DNA of 64,000 bases from Anabaena sp. WA102 (GCF_001277295.1 NZ_CP011456.1:3533501-3597500), one strand, 5' to 3'. Shown: positions 27,067 through 37,600, counted from the first letter of the stretch. Numbers and translations: made by a program. The notes: generated by a model from the sequence alone, not told the origin.

Positions 27067-28057
27067 AATTCCGCACCTCTTGATTGTAGCGTTGCAAACT
27101 TTCTCGATTTTTTTGCAAAGAAAAAGATGAGGGTTTTAACGCTAGTGTGCTGAGATTTAATTCGTCCTGAAATTTCTTGATTTTGTCACGACAACCATTA
27201 ACATCACCGATAATTGAATTCTCAATCAAATAGTCTTCATCGAAACAAATATTTGTCCGATTAAATGCTGGTTGTTGAGGACTTTTCTGCATTACTTGAG
27301 TCGAGTTAGCCGTCATTTCTTTGCTGAAGTGGCGAATAAAAGGCAATGCTTCATTTACCGCTTCATCATGAGTTTTACCCACAAAAAAGAACCGCGCTAA
27401 CAGGAACTTATCAGCACCACTGGAATTAAATTCCCGATACTTATTGACTGTCTTCCGCAATCTTTCTAGAGAAAAAGGCGGACCACCCATTAAACCGAAG
27501 GAATTTTCAGCAGCAAATTTAACTGCATCATCGTCACCACTAGCAACATATATGGGAATTGGTTTTTGCAATGGTTGGGGATGAATTGTGAGATTTTCGC
27601 ATTGATAATATCGGCCATTAAATGATACGTTAGTCTCATATAACAGCTTTTGAATCAATGCTACTGACTCTAACATTCTGGTGCGAGATTCCTGGGTTGT
27701 CACCCCAAAATGTTTATTTTGCTGTGGAAATGGTCCACCTTTCGCTACCCCAAAAGCCAGCCTCCCACTACAAAGATTATCCAAAGTGGCGATATCTTCA
27801 GCCACGCGGATTGGCTGATGAAATGGCAATAATACAGCCGCAGTTCCTAGACGAATTTGTGAAGTTACACCCGCCAAATGTGCCAATAACAGCAGAATTG
27901 AAGGACTGAGATTGAACTCATTAAAATGATGTTCCGTTACCCAAGCCTCTTCAAAACCTAAACTTTCAGCCTCTTTTACCAATAAAACTTGCTCAAAGAT
28001 AGTCCGTCTAGCATCTAGGTGATGATTTTCGTAATTGCAGAAAAGTCCTGTTTTCAT
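27059..28057 (-). CDS. LLM-class flavin-dependent monooxygenase
   Basis: 332 aa, bacterial-luciferase-like TIM barrel. Signatures: LVKEAESLGFEEAWVTEHHFNEF (about 27-49), VTSQIRLGTAAVLLPFHQPIRVAEDIATLDNLCSGRLAFGVAKG (about 64-107), and PIPIYVASGDDDAVKFAAENSFGLMGG. It probably uses FMNH2 or F420-like flavin and O2; the substrate cannot be read from sequence. It lies between a 111-aa gene 18 bp upstream and the 123-aa gene it overlaps, forming a three-gene cluster with hup/hyp genes on both sides. Confidence 0.85.
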   Translation of the reverse strand: MKTGLFCNYENHHLDARRTIFEQVLLVKEAESLGFEEAWVTEHHFNEFNLSPSILLLLAHLAGVTSQIRLGTAAVLLPFHQPIRVAEDIATLDNLCSGRLAFGVAKGGPFPQQNKHFGVTTQESRTRMLESVALIQKLLYETNVSFNGRYYQCENLTIHPQPLQKPIPIYVASGDDDAVKFAAENSFGLMGGPPFSLERLRKTVNKYREFNSSGADKFLLARFFFVGKTHDEAVNEALPFIRHFSKEMTANSTQVMQKSPQQPAFNRTNICFDEDYLIENSIIGDVNGCRDKIKKFQDELNLSTLALKPSSFSLQKNRESLQRYNQEVRNYV

Positions 28058-28075
28058 TGTTGACCAAATATTAGA

Positions 28076-28411
28076 TTAGGCTGCGACTAATTGCAACTCC
28101 AACCATAATCGAGGTTCGGACTGCTTTAACTTCGACATAGGGTCACGTAGCAATCGTTTAGCATTCAGACAAACTACTTGAATTAACCCCATATTTTCGG
28201 CTAATTCTCTGAGGATTTCTTTTTTGGATTGGATACAGGGCATTATGTCTTCTCGACAATAAATTCCTATATATTGAAACCGTTTTGCAGGTCGTCCCCA
28301 AAAACAAGTAATAACTTTCACATGACAGCCTTCTAAGAGTTCTCCCACGGCTGGGTAATAGTCATTTACGACTCTAAGAAATTCTTGGGCTAGGATGTCT
28401 TCAGTAATCAT
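28076..28411 (-). CDS. Hypothetical protein upstream of the LLM monooxygenase
   Basis: 111 aa, unknown family. No signal or membrane segment. Notable features are FWGRPAKRFQYIGIYCRED and two internal cysteines. The 18-bp gap to the monooxygenase suggests an operon. Confidence 0.55.
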   Translation of the reverse strand: MITEDILAQEFLRVVNDYYPAVGELLEGCHVKVITCFWGRPAKRFQYIGIYCREDIMPCIQSKKEILRELAENMGLIQVVCLNAKRLLRDPMSKLKQSEPRLWLELQLVAA

Positions 28412-28499
28412 CTGACTGATTCTTCTGTAGCTTCCATAACTCTATTAATTATAACATATAATTGTTATTTAAACCTGACAAAATAAATAAAATCAATAA

Positions 28500-28531
28500 G
28501 ATCCCCGACTTCTTTAAGAAGTCGGGGATCT
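28500..28531. repeat. Dispersed palindrome GATCCCCGACTTCTTTAAGA... (intact copy)
   Basis: A perfect 16-bp-arm hairpin (arms GATCCCCGACTTCTT and AAGAAGTCGGGGATC) between two minus-strand genes. Further copies: 32449-32481 (CTCTAA centre), 59109-59170 (with a 35-bp insert between the arms) and the MITE-split copy at 26470. It could fold in RNA and act as a terminator. Confidence 0.75.
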
Positions 28532-28542
28532 AAAACTTTCAA

Positions 28543-28854
28543 CTATCGAGAATTGCGTTCTGCTACTAAAACATCAGCAATGATATCTGGTAGACTTTTC
28601 AAATCGGTATATCCTTCTGAACCAGAAATTGGGGAAATAAAAGTATAGTTAGGATCGCAAACTCCTGTGTCATAAACCTGCATAACCCATCTATCAGGTA
28701 ATCCCTCTACACCCAATTCTACAATGTACCAACTCTCACCCATTAACCGAGAATTAATCACTGTAAACCAATCTCTATAATCATCAGCAATATTCCAATC
28801 TGCCAAAAGAAATTCCAATGATATTTTTCCGGCATCAGTTGCAGTCAATAACAT
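28543..28854 (-). CDS. Hypothetical protein (103 aa)
   Basis: Family not recognised. Soluble, aromatic-rich (DWNIADDYRDWFTV; SWYIVELGVEGLPDRWVMQVYDTG). It follows the 87-aa gene by 2 bp, so the two are a likely operon. Confidence 0.55.
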   Translation of the reverse strand: MLLTATDAGKISLEFLLADWNIADDYRDWFTVINSRLMGESWYIVELGVEGLPDRWVMQVYDTGVCDPNYTFISPISGSEGYTDLKSLPDIIADVLVAERNSR

Positions 28855-28856
28855 TA

Positions 28857-29120
28857 TTACTCCTGAGTGACAACTTGATTAGAAACTTCAGGATATAAAC
28901 CTAATTCTTTTGCCAATTGTTTAGCAACAAAAAATAGAAATTGCGCTCCATCTTGATTACCTTGATGAGCAAACATTGTGGCTACTTGTAACATTGCTTG
29001 AACTAAACCAGAATCAATTAATTCCGGTTGTGCTTCCAAAACTTCTGGTTCTTGACCATTAGGACATTGGAGAAGTTCATCAATTAAATTAAAATACTGT
29101 GTTTGGCGTTCGTCTGTCAT
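28857..29120 (-). CDS. Small CHAT/TPR-protein N-terminal-like protein
   Basis: 87 aa. The sequence RQTQYFNLIDELLQCPNGQEPEVLEAQPELIDSGLVQAMLQVATMFAHQG resembles the N-terminal region that precedes TPR/CHAT domains in many large cyanobacterial proteins (YLxLIxxLLxCPxGEExxILxxxPxLIDxGLV). Here it stands alone, either as a free-standing small protein or a remnant of a larger gene. Confidence 0.55.
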   Translation of the reverse strand: MTDERQTQYFNLIDELLQCPNGQEPEVLEAQPELIDSGLVQAMLQVATMFAHQGNQDGAQFLFFVAKQLAKELGLYPEVSNQVVTQE

Positions 29121-29157
29121 GATAATTTAGTTTATGGTGAATGATTAATTTGAAAAA

Positions 29158-29610
29158 TTACTGTTCGATGCTTTGTTGCCACATTCTTTCCAACATGGCA
29201 ATGTGTTCTTTTAATACAGCAGCACGGTAGACAAGATATCTGTCATAAGCGATAATTCCTATACCAATACAAATGGGTGTTACTAAAAATAACCATTGCA
29301 AAATTGTTGCTAATTTATATTTTTTTGCCGCAATTTGGATTTGATGTAGAAAATTATTTTCAGATAATTTAACCTTGACTAAAGATGGCTGAGTATTGAT
29401 AATTTTTGTTTGGGGAACTAATGCTGGAGATGCTATATTTATTTTCGACAATTCACAGGATAAATTCTGTGTTTTAACGAACTCTCTATGTTGTCCCCAA
29501 ACTATAGTAAATACTACTGCCCCTGGAGAAATTAATGCTAAAGTTACCAAACTTACGGTAAGCACATTTAAAAGTTTGACTTTCATGTTTTCTCCATTAC
29601 CAGGTATCAA
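29158..29610 (-). CDS. Small membrane protein, two transmembrane segments
   Basis: 150 aa as drawn; the likely start is Met9 (29586, MKVKLLNVLTVSL). One hydrophobic segment near the N-terminus (about 15-40) and a second at about 105-125 (LATILQWLFLVTPICIGIGIIAY) flank a loop. No family recognised. A polypeptide with both ends on the same side of the membrane is predicted. Confidence 0.55.
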   Translation of the reverse strand: MIPGNGENMKVKLLNVLTVSLVTLALISPGAVVFTIVWGQHREFVKTQNLSCELSKINIASPALVPQTKIINTQPSLVKVKLSENNFLHQIQIAAKKYKLATILQWLFLVTPICIGIGIIAYDRYLVYRAAVLKEHIAMLERMWQQSIEQ

Positions 29611-30453
29611 CTACCTAGAAAGAAAATTTATATTAGTAGGTTTATTTTTTGCACCTTTTTTATTCAAAATATGCTTATCAAAATCTCCTCAAAACAAAAT
29701 TCTTTCCTTTTATATTGAGTAATACAGACAGGATTGAGATAACTTTTGAGAAATATAGGAGTTAAGAAGTCCCCCCTGATTCGTCAGACTTGCATCTTAG
29801 GAACTTCGGGGGGTAGAGGGGAATCTCTGCGTAAATCCTATATCGTTTATATCAGTTGCCCTTTTAGTCCTAACTTTAAGTGAGTTGAATTAATATTATT
29901 AAGATGATTACGATAATACTCATAGTCTGTCATCCTGACTGTGCAAGCATTAAAAAAAATATTTGGTGTGGGGGTGCTAGTATTTTTTGAGTGGGGTACT
30001 AGCATTTTTGAGGGAGGGGACGGGGTATTTTGTACTCAAAGCCAAACTAATATCGGCTATTGGTTTGAGATATTTATTAGGGAAGATTCACAAGTACAAA
30101 CTGTACTCAAATGACAGCATCTCATGACAAGGCTAGACCTAAGATATCTTGAATAAGTCAGAAACAAAATTAAGATATTCTAAGGAAGGTAGAACAGTAT
30201 TATTTTCAACAATCAATACCCAACATGAGTGTTGGGTTTCATGCTATTGCTCCGCAACGCTCACGCGAACAACCCAACCTACGAATCAAGACTTTTTTCA
30301 ATTTGGCGAAGGTATTAACAATTAGGAATATTTTCTTGTGGGAATAGACAGAAATTATGGTAAAATGGGTATGGCTAATATAAAGAACTAATCAGATAAA
30401 TATGTAACTGAAATAGATTAATATATAAACTTTAGGAGTTTAGGAGTTAAAAA
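29611..30453. other. Gene-free region with dispersed palindromes
   Basis: About 840 bp with no convincing gene. It contains a CCCCCC...GGGGGG palindrome (about 29769-29820), two related GTGCTAGTATTTTTTGAG units (29970-30015), and a repeat with inverted ends CCCAACATGAGTGTTGGG (about 30220-30290). The cysK start is preceded by an AGGAGTTTAGGAGTT purine tract that may serve as ribosome binding site. Confidence 0.6.
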
Positions 30454-31396
30454 ATGCGAATTGCTAAAGACGTAACAGAACTTATTGGAAAAACGCCATT
30501 AATTCAGTTAAATAAAATTCCCCAAGCCGAGGGAGTAGTAGCTAGGATAGTCGTCAAACTAGAAAGTATGAATCCTGCGGCTTCTGTAAAAGACAGAATT
30601 GGCGTAAGTATGATCCTTTCCGCTGAATCTGAAGGTTTAATTTCACCGGGCCAAAACCATTTTAGTTGAACCAACATCTGGTAATACAGGTATTGCTTTA
30701 GCAATGGTAGCAGCCGCCCGTGGCTACAAGTTAATTTTAACTATGCCAGAAACCATGAGCCAAGAAAGACGGGCTATGTTGAGGGCTTATGGTGCAAGTT
30801 TGGAATTAACACCAGGAACTCAGGGAATGCGGGGCGCAATTAACAAAGCGGAGGAAATTGTTGCCAATACTCCTAATGCCTTTATGTTACAACAATTTGC
30901 CAACCCAGCTAACCCGAAAATTCACCGAGAAACCACCGCTGAGGAAATTTGGGCGGATACAGACGGAGAAGTTGATATCTTAATTTCTGGGGTAGGAACG
31001 GGCGGCACAATTACTGGTATTGCTGAAGTAATTAAACAACGCAAACCAAGTTTTCAAGTTATTGCAGTCGAACCTAGTAACAGTCCGATTCTATCAGGTG
31101 GTAAACCCGGTTCTCACAAAATTCAAGGAATTGGTGCGGGATTTATTCCTGATGTTTTGCGTCAAGATTTAATTGATGAAATAATTCAAGTTGAGGACGC
31201 AGCAGCAATGGAATATGGACGAAGATTAGCTAGGGAGGAAGGTTTATTATCAGGAATATCTTCGGGTGCGGCTTTATCTGCTGCTATTGAAGTAGGTAAA
31301 CGCCCAGAAAATGCAGGTAAATTAATAGTAATGATTCAACCTTCCTTTGGTGAACGCTATTTAAGTACCGCTATGTTTCAAGATTTAATGAGTTAA
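30454..31396 (+). pseudogene. cysK: Cysteine synthase A, interrupted by a one-base frameshift
   Basis: The first frame (30454-30651) gives MRIAKDVTELIGKTPLIQLN with the PLP lysine in SVKDRIG. The second frame (from 30653) resumes exactly with KTILVEPTSGNTGIALAMVAA and runs to the normal C-terminus (QPSFGERYLSTAMF). One extra C in GGGCCAAAACC at 30651-30652 shifts the frame; without it the product is about 313 aa, the usual O-acetylserine sulfhydrylase length. Everything else is well preserved, so it is a very recent mutation or a sequencing error. Confidence 0.85.
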
Positions 31397-31474
31397 ACAT
31401 TTTGTAAGGTTGGGTTGACGTATGTTCCCCAACATTTACCCGGTTTACAAAAAAAACAGTGTCATTATTTCAAT

Positions 31475-31500
31475 CTCATGTTTTTAAACATGAGTTTTTT
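31475..31500 (+). terminator. Rho-independent terminator after cysK
   Basis: Stem CTCATGTTT/AAACATGAG with a 2-base loop, followed by TTTTTT. It sits 80 bp after the cysK stop, in the right orientation. Confidence 0.75.
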
Positions 31501-31639
31501 CTGTTCCCTGTTGCTTCTTCCTCTGAAACCTTGGAGAATGGTAACATTGATGCGATCGCTAATTTTTGGGTTAAAATTTTGGGGTGGTGGTAATGCTATT
31601 CCCGTTTTTCTAAACTCTGCGGGTAAAGGTTCATTATTA

Positions 31640-31727
31640 GACATCTCCGGTAAAGATTGTAGAGACGTTCCATGGAACGTCTCTACAGGGGTTTCATGTC
31701 ACGCATATTTAATTTTCACCAGATGTC
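31640..31727. mobile_element. 88-bp TA-flanked MITE with GAGACGTTCCATGGAACGTC core, copy 1
   Basis: Ends GACATCTCC and (reverse-complemented) GACATCTGG, TA on both sides (31638-31639, 31728-31729), and a central palindrome GAGACGTTCCATGGAACGTC. The second copy is at 41835-41921. The plus-strand open frame across it is not considered a gene. Confidence 0.7.
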
Positions 31728-31851
31728 TATTGGTCAGCAAATTATACAAAGTCGCAGCTAAAGCATAAACTGTCCAATTTGGTAAATATAATTAATATAA
31801 AGCCTCATGTTAACTATCAATCATGAGGTGGGCAATGCCCACCCTACAAAT

Positions 31852-32274
31852 TTATAAATTCACACCATGTTTCTTAGCAATTTCTACAAGTTGCTCATAT
31901 TGATGTTGTGATGCTTTAGCTAAAATTGCATCTGCTTCTTCTGGATTAGTACCATCTTTAGGAATTAAATACTTAACATAAAGAGAAACAAAATCAACGA
32001 CAGCAGCTAAACCTGTTAATTCGTGTTTATCGGCTTGTTTGCCAGCAATTACGGCTACTAAACCTGCTCTAATTGGGTCAGGTCTTACCTTCATAAATTG
32101 GTCAACTAATTGCTTAGAATAATCCGCTGGTGCTAAATTCTTTAACTTACTTTGATCGGGTTTAAATTCTAATCCTGCGGCTGTTGACTGATCCAACATA
32201 CACCATTCTATAAATTCTTGGAGTGCGGCTTCAGGAAGTTGAGGAAGATATTGATGTAGTTCTAAATTAGACAC
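31852..32274 (-). CDS. Conserved hypothetical protein downstream of hupL
   Basis: 140 aa, soluble, helical. Repeats of short motifs: LPQLPEAALQEFIEWCMLDQS at the N-terminus and VAVIAGKQADKHELTGLAAVVDFVSLYVKYL in the middle. No family recognised. It is read in the same direction as hupL, 220 bp downstream of it, with a palindromic repeat between, so it may be transcribed separately. Confidence 0.6.
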   Translation of the reverse strand: MSNLELHQYLPQLPEAALQEFIEWCMLDQSTAAGLEFKPDQSKLKNLAPADYSKQLVDQFMKVRPDPIRAGLVAVIAGKQADKHELTGLAAVVDFVSLYVKYLIPKDGTNPEEADAILAKASQHQYEQLVEIAKKHGVNL

Positions 32275-32448
32275 AATTAGTTACCATTTTTAGTATTTAG
32301 TAATTCCTAATTGATAATTCTTAATCTGATAGTTAGGAATTATCAATTATTCCTTAAAATTCAGACTAACCCACTGATTTGGGAACTTTTGTACTGCACA
32401 TAACAATTATATAGAACCCTGACTTATCGAAAAATAGAGAAAAGAACA

Positions 32449-32481
32449 GATCCCCGACTTCTCTAAGAAGTCGGGGATCTT
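32449..32481. repeat. Dispersed palindrome GATCCCCGACTTCTCTAAGA... at the hupL 3' end
   Basis: Arms GATCCCCGACTTCT and AGAAGTCGGGGATC with a CTA centre, starting 13 bp after the hupL stop. In RNA it would form a strong hairpin and could end the hup transcript. Confidence 0.7.
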
Positions 32482-32493
32482 AAGTAACATAAA

Positions 32494-33594
<1,101 letters not shown>

Positions 33595-33710
33595 ACAACA
33601 GGTGATATGCTGTAAATGTTCCTGAGTAACTTATTTTATCAGGTAATTTTGCTCGGTAAGAACATTTTATTTTCACCATTTCAGTTTATAAATAAGGGAA
33701 TATTTAGGGA

Positions 33711-35180
33711 ATGAGCGCACAAAATCAGGGTAATTGCGAGGAGATATATTCCACATCTACACAGGAATATGCAAATGCAGACTCAAGGGACTGGTTCGCA
33801 GATATGTTTGCAGACTTTGAGCCGCAGAACACCACAGACGGCAGCTATAGAGGAACAATGGCGAAAATAAAAGCAACGGAATTACAGTATCAAGCAGTTT
33901 TTGAACAGAAGTTAATCGAAGCTAATACTAATTTAAAAAGAGAGAGAATAAGAGTTAGTATTAAACAAACTGGCAATTCTCTCCAATTACGAGCTACCCT
34001 ACCGTTAAAACCAGGAGATTACAGTTTAGGTAAAACAAAAAAGCAGTATGATTTATCTCTAGGAATACCCGCAAATTTAGAGGGATTAAAAACTGCCATT
34101 GAAGAAAGTTATGAATTGGGTAAATTAATTGCTCGTCATACTTTCGAGTGGAATGAGAAGTATTTAGGAATTAAATCGAGAGAGAAGCAAGAGATAAAAA
34201 CTATTGGGGAATTATTAGATACATTTGATGAAAAATATTATCAAACTCGTCAAAAAACTATCACCAGTCAAAATACTTTTGCTAACTATATATCTGTAAT
34301 TAAAAGAAACTTGACTCTCTCCCATTTAGCCACAAAAGAAAATTTTGAGGAAGTTATTAATTCATTTCAGGGAAATAAAAAAAATGAACTGATTGCGGTA
34401 AGTTCGGTTTTGATTAAAACCTTTAATTTAGGATTTCAACTTGATGTCAAACGAGATCATGTTACTCCTGCTTATCGAGAAATACCTGATGATGAAAAAA
34501 TAATATCTGCTTTTTACCTCTTTGAAAAATTTGCCCTCAACCGCAAAAATACAAATATTAGTGATGAAATAGACACCTGGGAAATGTGGCGTTGGGTATA
34601 TGGAATGTTGGCGACTTATGGATTAAGACCAAGAGAATTATTTGTCCAACCAGATATTAATTGGTGGATGTCTCCCCAAAATATAGACCATACTTGGAAA
34701 GTGAATAAAAATACCAAAACTGGATATCGAGAAGTTATCCCTTTTGTTCCTGAATGGATAGAATTATTTGATTTACATAATCCCAAACCATTAAAGATTT
34801 TAGAACAAAAGGTGGCAAAAATTGCCTCTGTACAAAATATTAATTGGATGCGGAGAGATATATCCAGATGGTTTAGAAAGGTGGGAATTGAGTTTCAACC
34901 TTATGATTTACGTCATGGTTGTGCAATTCGAGCGCATCTTCAGGGAATACCAATTAAAGCCGCAGCAGATAATTTAGGTCATACTGTTGATGAACATACA
35001 AAAACCTATCAAAGATGGTTTGGAATTGAAAATCGGAAAAAAGCCTTTGGTGAGGTAATTAGTCAAAGGTTGTTAATTGAGTTGCAGAAGAATGAAATAT
35101 TGGCGTTGAGGATGGAGAATGAAAGGTTAAGGTTGGCAGGTGAGAGATTTAGGGAAATTCTGGATATCAGCGAGAAATAA
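33711..35180 (+). CDS. xisC: XisC-type site-specific recombinase of the hupL element
   Basis: 489 aa. A tyrosine recombinase of the XisA/XisC group. Catalytic residues: Arg in YGLRPRELF (about 302), YDLR (Tyr in place of the usual His of the HxxR box, as in XisA/XisC), His in NLGHT, and the nucleophile in TYQRWF (about 441). The first 150 residues would be the DNA-binding part. It begins 116 bp from the att site and is divergent from hupL, the same arrangement as in PCC 7120, where xisC lies about 115 bp inside one border. It excises the element during heterocyst differentiation. The gene appears intact. Confidence 0.93.
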   Translation: MSAQNQGNCEEIYSTSTQEYANADSRDWFADMFADFEPQNTTDGSYRGTMAKIKATELQYQAVFEQKLIEANTNLKRERIRVSIKQTGNSLQLRATLPLKPGDYSLGKTKKQYDLSLGIPANLEGLKTAIEESYELGKLIARHTFEWNEKYLGIKSREKQEIKTIGELLDTFDEKYYQTRQKTITSQNTFANYISVIKRNLTLSHLATKENFEEVINSFQGNKKNELIAVSSVLIKTFNLGFQLDVKRDHVTPAYREIPDDEKIISAFYLFEKFALNRKNTNISDEIDTWEMWRWVYGMLATYGLRPRELFVQPDINWWMSPQNIDHTWKVNKNTKTGYREVIPFVPEWIELFDLHNPKPLKILEQKVAKIASVQNINWMRRDISRWFRKVGIEFQPYDLRHGCAIRAHLQGIPIKAAADNLGHTVDEHTKTYQRWFGIENRKKAFGEVISQRLLIELQKNEILALRMENERLRLAGERFREILDISEK

Positions 35181-35352
35181 GCTCAAACTACTGTGGTTGC
35201 GGACAAACTCAGATGAATAGCCCGAAAGATTCCTCATAATACCTGGATATTGACGATATCCAGAATTTTTCTTGCTATTACCTAGACAATAAATAGTTGA
35301 CAGTCGGTTTTTTAAATCTAGATTCATTCAAGTTTCTTAGAAGGCTAACTTT

Positions 35353-36015
35353 TCATTCTTCTTTGATAACTATAGGTTCAACCCAATCATCGTTATTAAG
35401 CCAGTCTGAGATACTCTCAGAGTCTAACTCCTGTAGCACTCTCATTAAGTGTTGAACTGTCTCAAGATAATGCTTTGTATTTTCAAACGCCAAATTATAT
35501 GGGCTAGGTTTTTCGCTTGAATCTTGCCGAATAAGGTTCCCATCAGAATTATGGGTTACTATGTCTAACTTTCTTTGTTTAGCATGAACAAGCTGATTCC
35601 TCAGCTTAAACAGGCTTATAAGATTTTGCATCGGTTCACGTCCATAGTCTAATAGCTCCTGAGCCTTAGAAGAACTGAAATACTGTGTTGCGAGTCCCCA
35701 CTTCTCTTCTGTACTCATTTTCTTGTCAATGTGGTCGAATAACCTTTTCGATATCTTTCCCGCCTGTCGTTGCAGAAATAAATACTTATTGATCAAGGCT
35801 TCTGCTGTCAGAGCAATAAAAATAACGTAGATTATAACCTCGTTATATTCTTCCTTCCCTAATTGGTGTGCCATGAAGATAACGTCTTCATCAGGTGGAT
35901 CAGGTAGCTTTGATATCTGTCCACTATACCTCTGTGCGTTTTCGTAACTTTGTTTGGCGATAGAGAAATATGTACTGACATGACTGTACCGCAGGGAAAA
36001 TGTATGTTTCATCAC
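35353..36015 (-). CDS. HEPN-like hypothetical protein next to xisC
   Basis: 220 aa, helical, soluble. The segment LISLFKLRNQLVHAK (about 133-147) contains RNQLVH, an RxxxxH motif like that of HEPN ribonucleases, in a helix-rich context (ALTAEALINKYLFLQRQAG before it). I do not recognise the full family. It is the nearest element cargo to xisC, on the other strand. An RNase or an abortive-infection role would be a guess. Confidence 0.5.
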   Translation of the reverse strand: MMKHTFSLRYSHVSTYFSIAKQSYENAQRYSGQISKLPDPPDEDVIFMAHQLGKEEYNEVIIYVIFIALTAEALINKYLFLQRQAGKISKRLFDHIDKKMSTEEKWGLATQYFSSSKAQELLDYGREPMQNLISLFKLRNQLVHAKQRKLDIVTHNSDGNLIRQDSSEKPSPYNLAFENTKHYLETVQHLMRVLQELDSESISDWLNNDDWVEPIVIKEE

Positions 36016-36117
36016 TCTGTCTACACCAATATTTCAACTTGTGTTAGGGTATCTACCCATTTATTATCCCCCCTCTCAAGTCCAGATTAAAAAAATGTCC
36101 AAACTAAAACTGAGGGT

Positions 36118-36555
36118 GCGTTAATGGAATCTCAATAATTTCACCGTTAAGCATCTTTGAGAAAAGCGATTACTAGGTCGTGCTTTGTGATCGCTCAAAA
36201 TCCATTGTATTGTGCTTTCTTAACTGTGATTAACTGCGATCTTATGGGTAAGCGATCGCTAATATTGGGTTAGTGCGATCGATTAAAATCTATAATCTTG
36301 TGTTTCTTTAACTGTGATTAACTGCGATCGCTAATATTGAGTTAATGCGATCGCTCAAAATCCATTGTTTTGTGATTCTTTAACTGTGATTAACTGCGAT
36401 CTCATGGGTAAGCGATCGCTCAAAATCTATTGTCTTGCGCTTCCTTAACTGTGATTAAGTGCGATCGCTAATATTGAGTTAATGCGATCGCTTAAAATCC
36501 ATTTTTTTGTGCTTCCTTAACTGCGATCGCTCAATATCCAAACAAATAAATCAAT
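36118..36555. repeat. HIP1-bearing tandem repeat block I
   Basis: About five head-to-tail units of 65-115 bp, each containing CTTTAACTGTGATTAACTGC, a HIP1 octamer, CTAATATTGGGTTAGTGCG or CTCAAAATCCATTGTCTTG. Some HIP1 sites are split by inserts (for example TCATGGGTAAGCGA). The same unit recurs only between 36.1 and 41.3 kb in this window. No gene is present. Confidence 0.8.
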
Positions 36556-36561
36556 AAAAAT

Positions 36562-37113
36562 ATGCGTGCAAACATTGACACTCAAAAGTTAGAACGTCTG
36601 ATGCAACTCTTAGGTAGAGAAGCCCAGGGTTCAGGCTGTATCTACTTTACAGGAGGAGCTAGTGCGCTACTAATTGGATGGCGTAACTCCACAGTTGATG
36701 TTGATCTTCGTCTAGATCCTGAACCACCAGGCATTTTTCAGGCGATCGCCAAACTCAAACAAGAATTAAACATTAATATCGAATTAGCATCTCCCCAGGA
36801 CTTCTTACCACCTCTTCCAGGATGGCGTGATAGAAGCGTATTCATTGGCAAACAAGGTCAAATTTCGTTTTATCACTATGATTTTACTGCCCAAGCTCTT
36901 GCTAAACTATCCAGGGGATTTGACCGTGATATTAAAGATATTGAAGCCATGTACAAACAGAAATTATTCTCTTTGAATGATTTACGGAATAGTTTTGAAG
37001 CAATTACACCGGAAATAATCAGATTTCCCTCTCTAAACCCTGATATCCTTAGAAGTAGAATTGAAAAATTTATTGAACTTTGTGAAAATAACCTGGAGGA
37101 AAATCAATCATGA
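36562..37113 (+). CDS. DUF6036-like nucleotidyltransferase-fold protein
   Basis: 183 aa. The N-terminal YFTGGASALLIGWRNSTVDVDLRLDPEP (about 27-54) has the GG...S...DVD pattern of minimal nucleotidyltransferases. The rest (LASPQDFLPPLPGWRDRSVFI ... AKLSRGFDRDIKDIEAMYKQ) matches DUF6036-type proteins often found in antitoxin or AbiEii-like roles. Its stop overlaps the next start by ATGA, so the two are translationally coupled. Confidence 0.7.
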   Translation: MRANIDTQKLERLMQLLGREAQGSGCIYFTGGASALLIGWRNSTVDVDLRLDPEPPGIFQAIAKLKQELNINIELASPQDFLPPLPGWRDRSVFIGKQGQISFYHYDFTAQALAKLSRGFDRDIKDIEAMYKQKLFSLNDLRNSFEAITPEIIRFPSLNPDILRSRIEKFIELCENNLEENQS

Positions 37114-37415
37114 ATCTTAATGAATTACCTGGTGCAGAAACAATATTACCTGGACTTAATGATCTTCACAATGGTGAGTCCAATACAATAGGAGCATTAT
37201 TAATTGCAATTGCCTCAACACGGTTATCTGAAGCCGGTTTAGATATCCCTAAAGATCGCCTAGCACCAGAACCAGAGTTAACTTTATATGCTAATCTCCA
37301 AGATAAACAAGAGGATGCTTACATTTACTATAATGCTTTGCTTAATCAACTAAATAGCTTTTGCAATGCTCTGGAACTAAGTTATAAATATAAACCGTCT
37401 AATTTCACTGTTTAA
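37110..37415 (+). CDS. Small partner protein of the DUF6036-like gene
   Basis: 101 aa, acidic and helical, family not recognised (LPGAETILPGLNDLHNGESNTIGALLIAIASTRL). The 4-bp ATGA overlap with the preceding nucleotidyltransferase-like gene, plus the repeat-rich island around it, suggests a two-gene conflict module. Which partner would be toxic is not visible. Confidence 0.55.
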   Translation: MNLNELPGAETILPGLNDLHNGESNTIGALLIAIASTRLSEAGLDIPKDRLAPEPELTLYANLQDKQEDAYIYYNALLNQLNSFCNALELSYKYKPSNFTV

Positions 37416-37416
37416 C

Positions 37417-37570
37417 ATCTTTGAGAAAAGCGATTCCTACGGAGTTCGCTATCGCTCAAAATCCATTGTCTTGTGCTTCGTTAACTACTATTTATTAATT
37501 GCGATAGCGTAACGCTAATATTGGGTTAGTGCGTAAGCGTTGCGCTCCGCAGGAATCGTTTTTTGCTAAA
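37417..37570. repeat. HIP1-derived repeat block II
   Basis: One and a half units of the same repeat as block I. Here the HIP1 octamers are replaced by longer inserted forms (GCGATAGCGTAACGCTAAT; GCGTAAGCGTTGCGCTCCGC). Confidence 0.7.
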
Positions 37571-37600
37571 CTATAATCAGAGAAACAGCAAAATTAGATT

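Noticed and set aside
31415..31768. Plus-strand 117-aa open frame after cysK
   Set aside because: It reads through a terminator hairpin and an 88-bp MITE; no family-like sequence.
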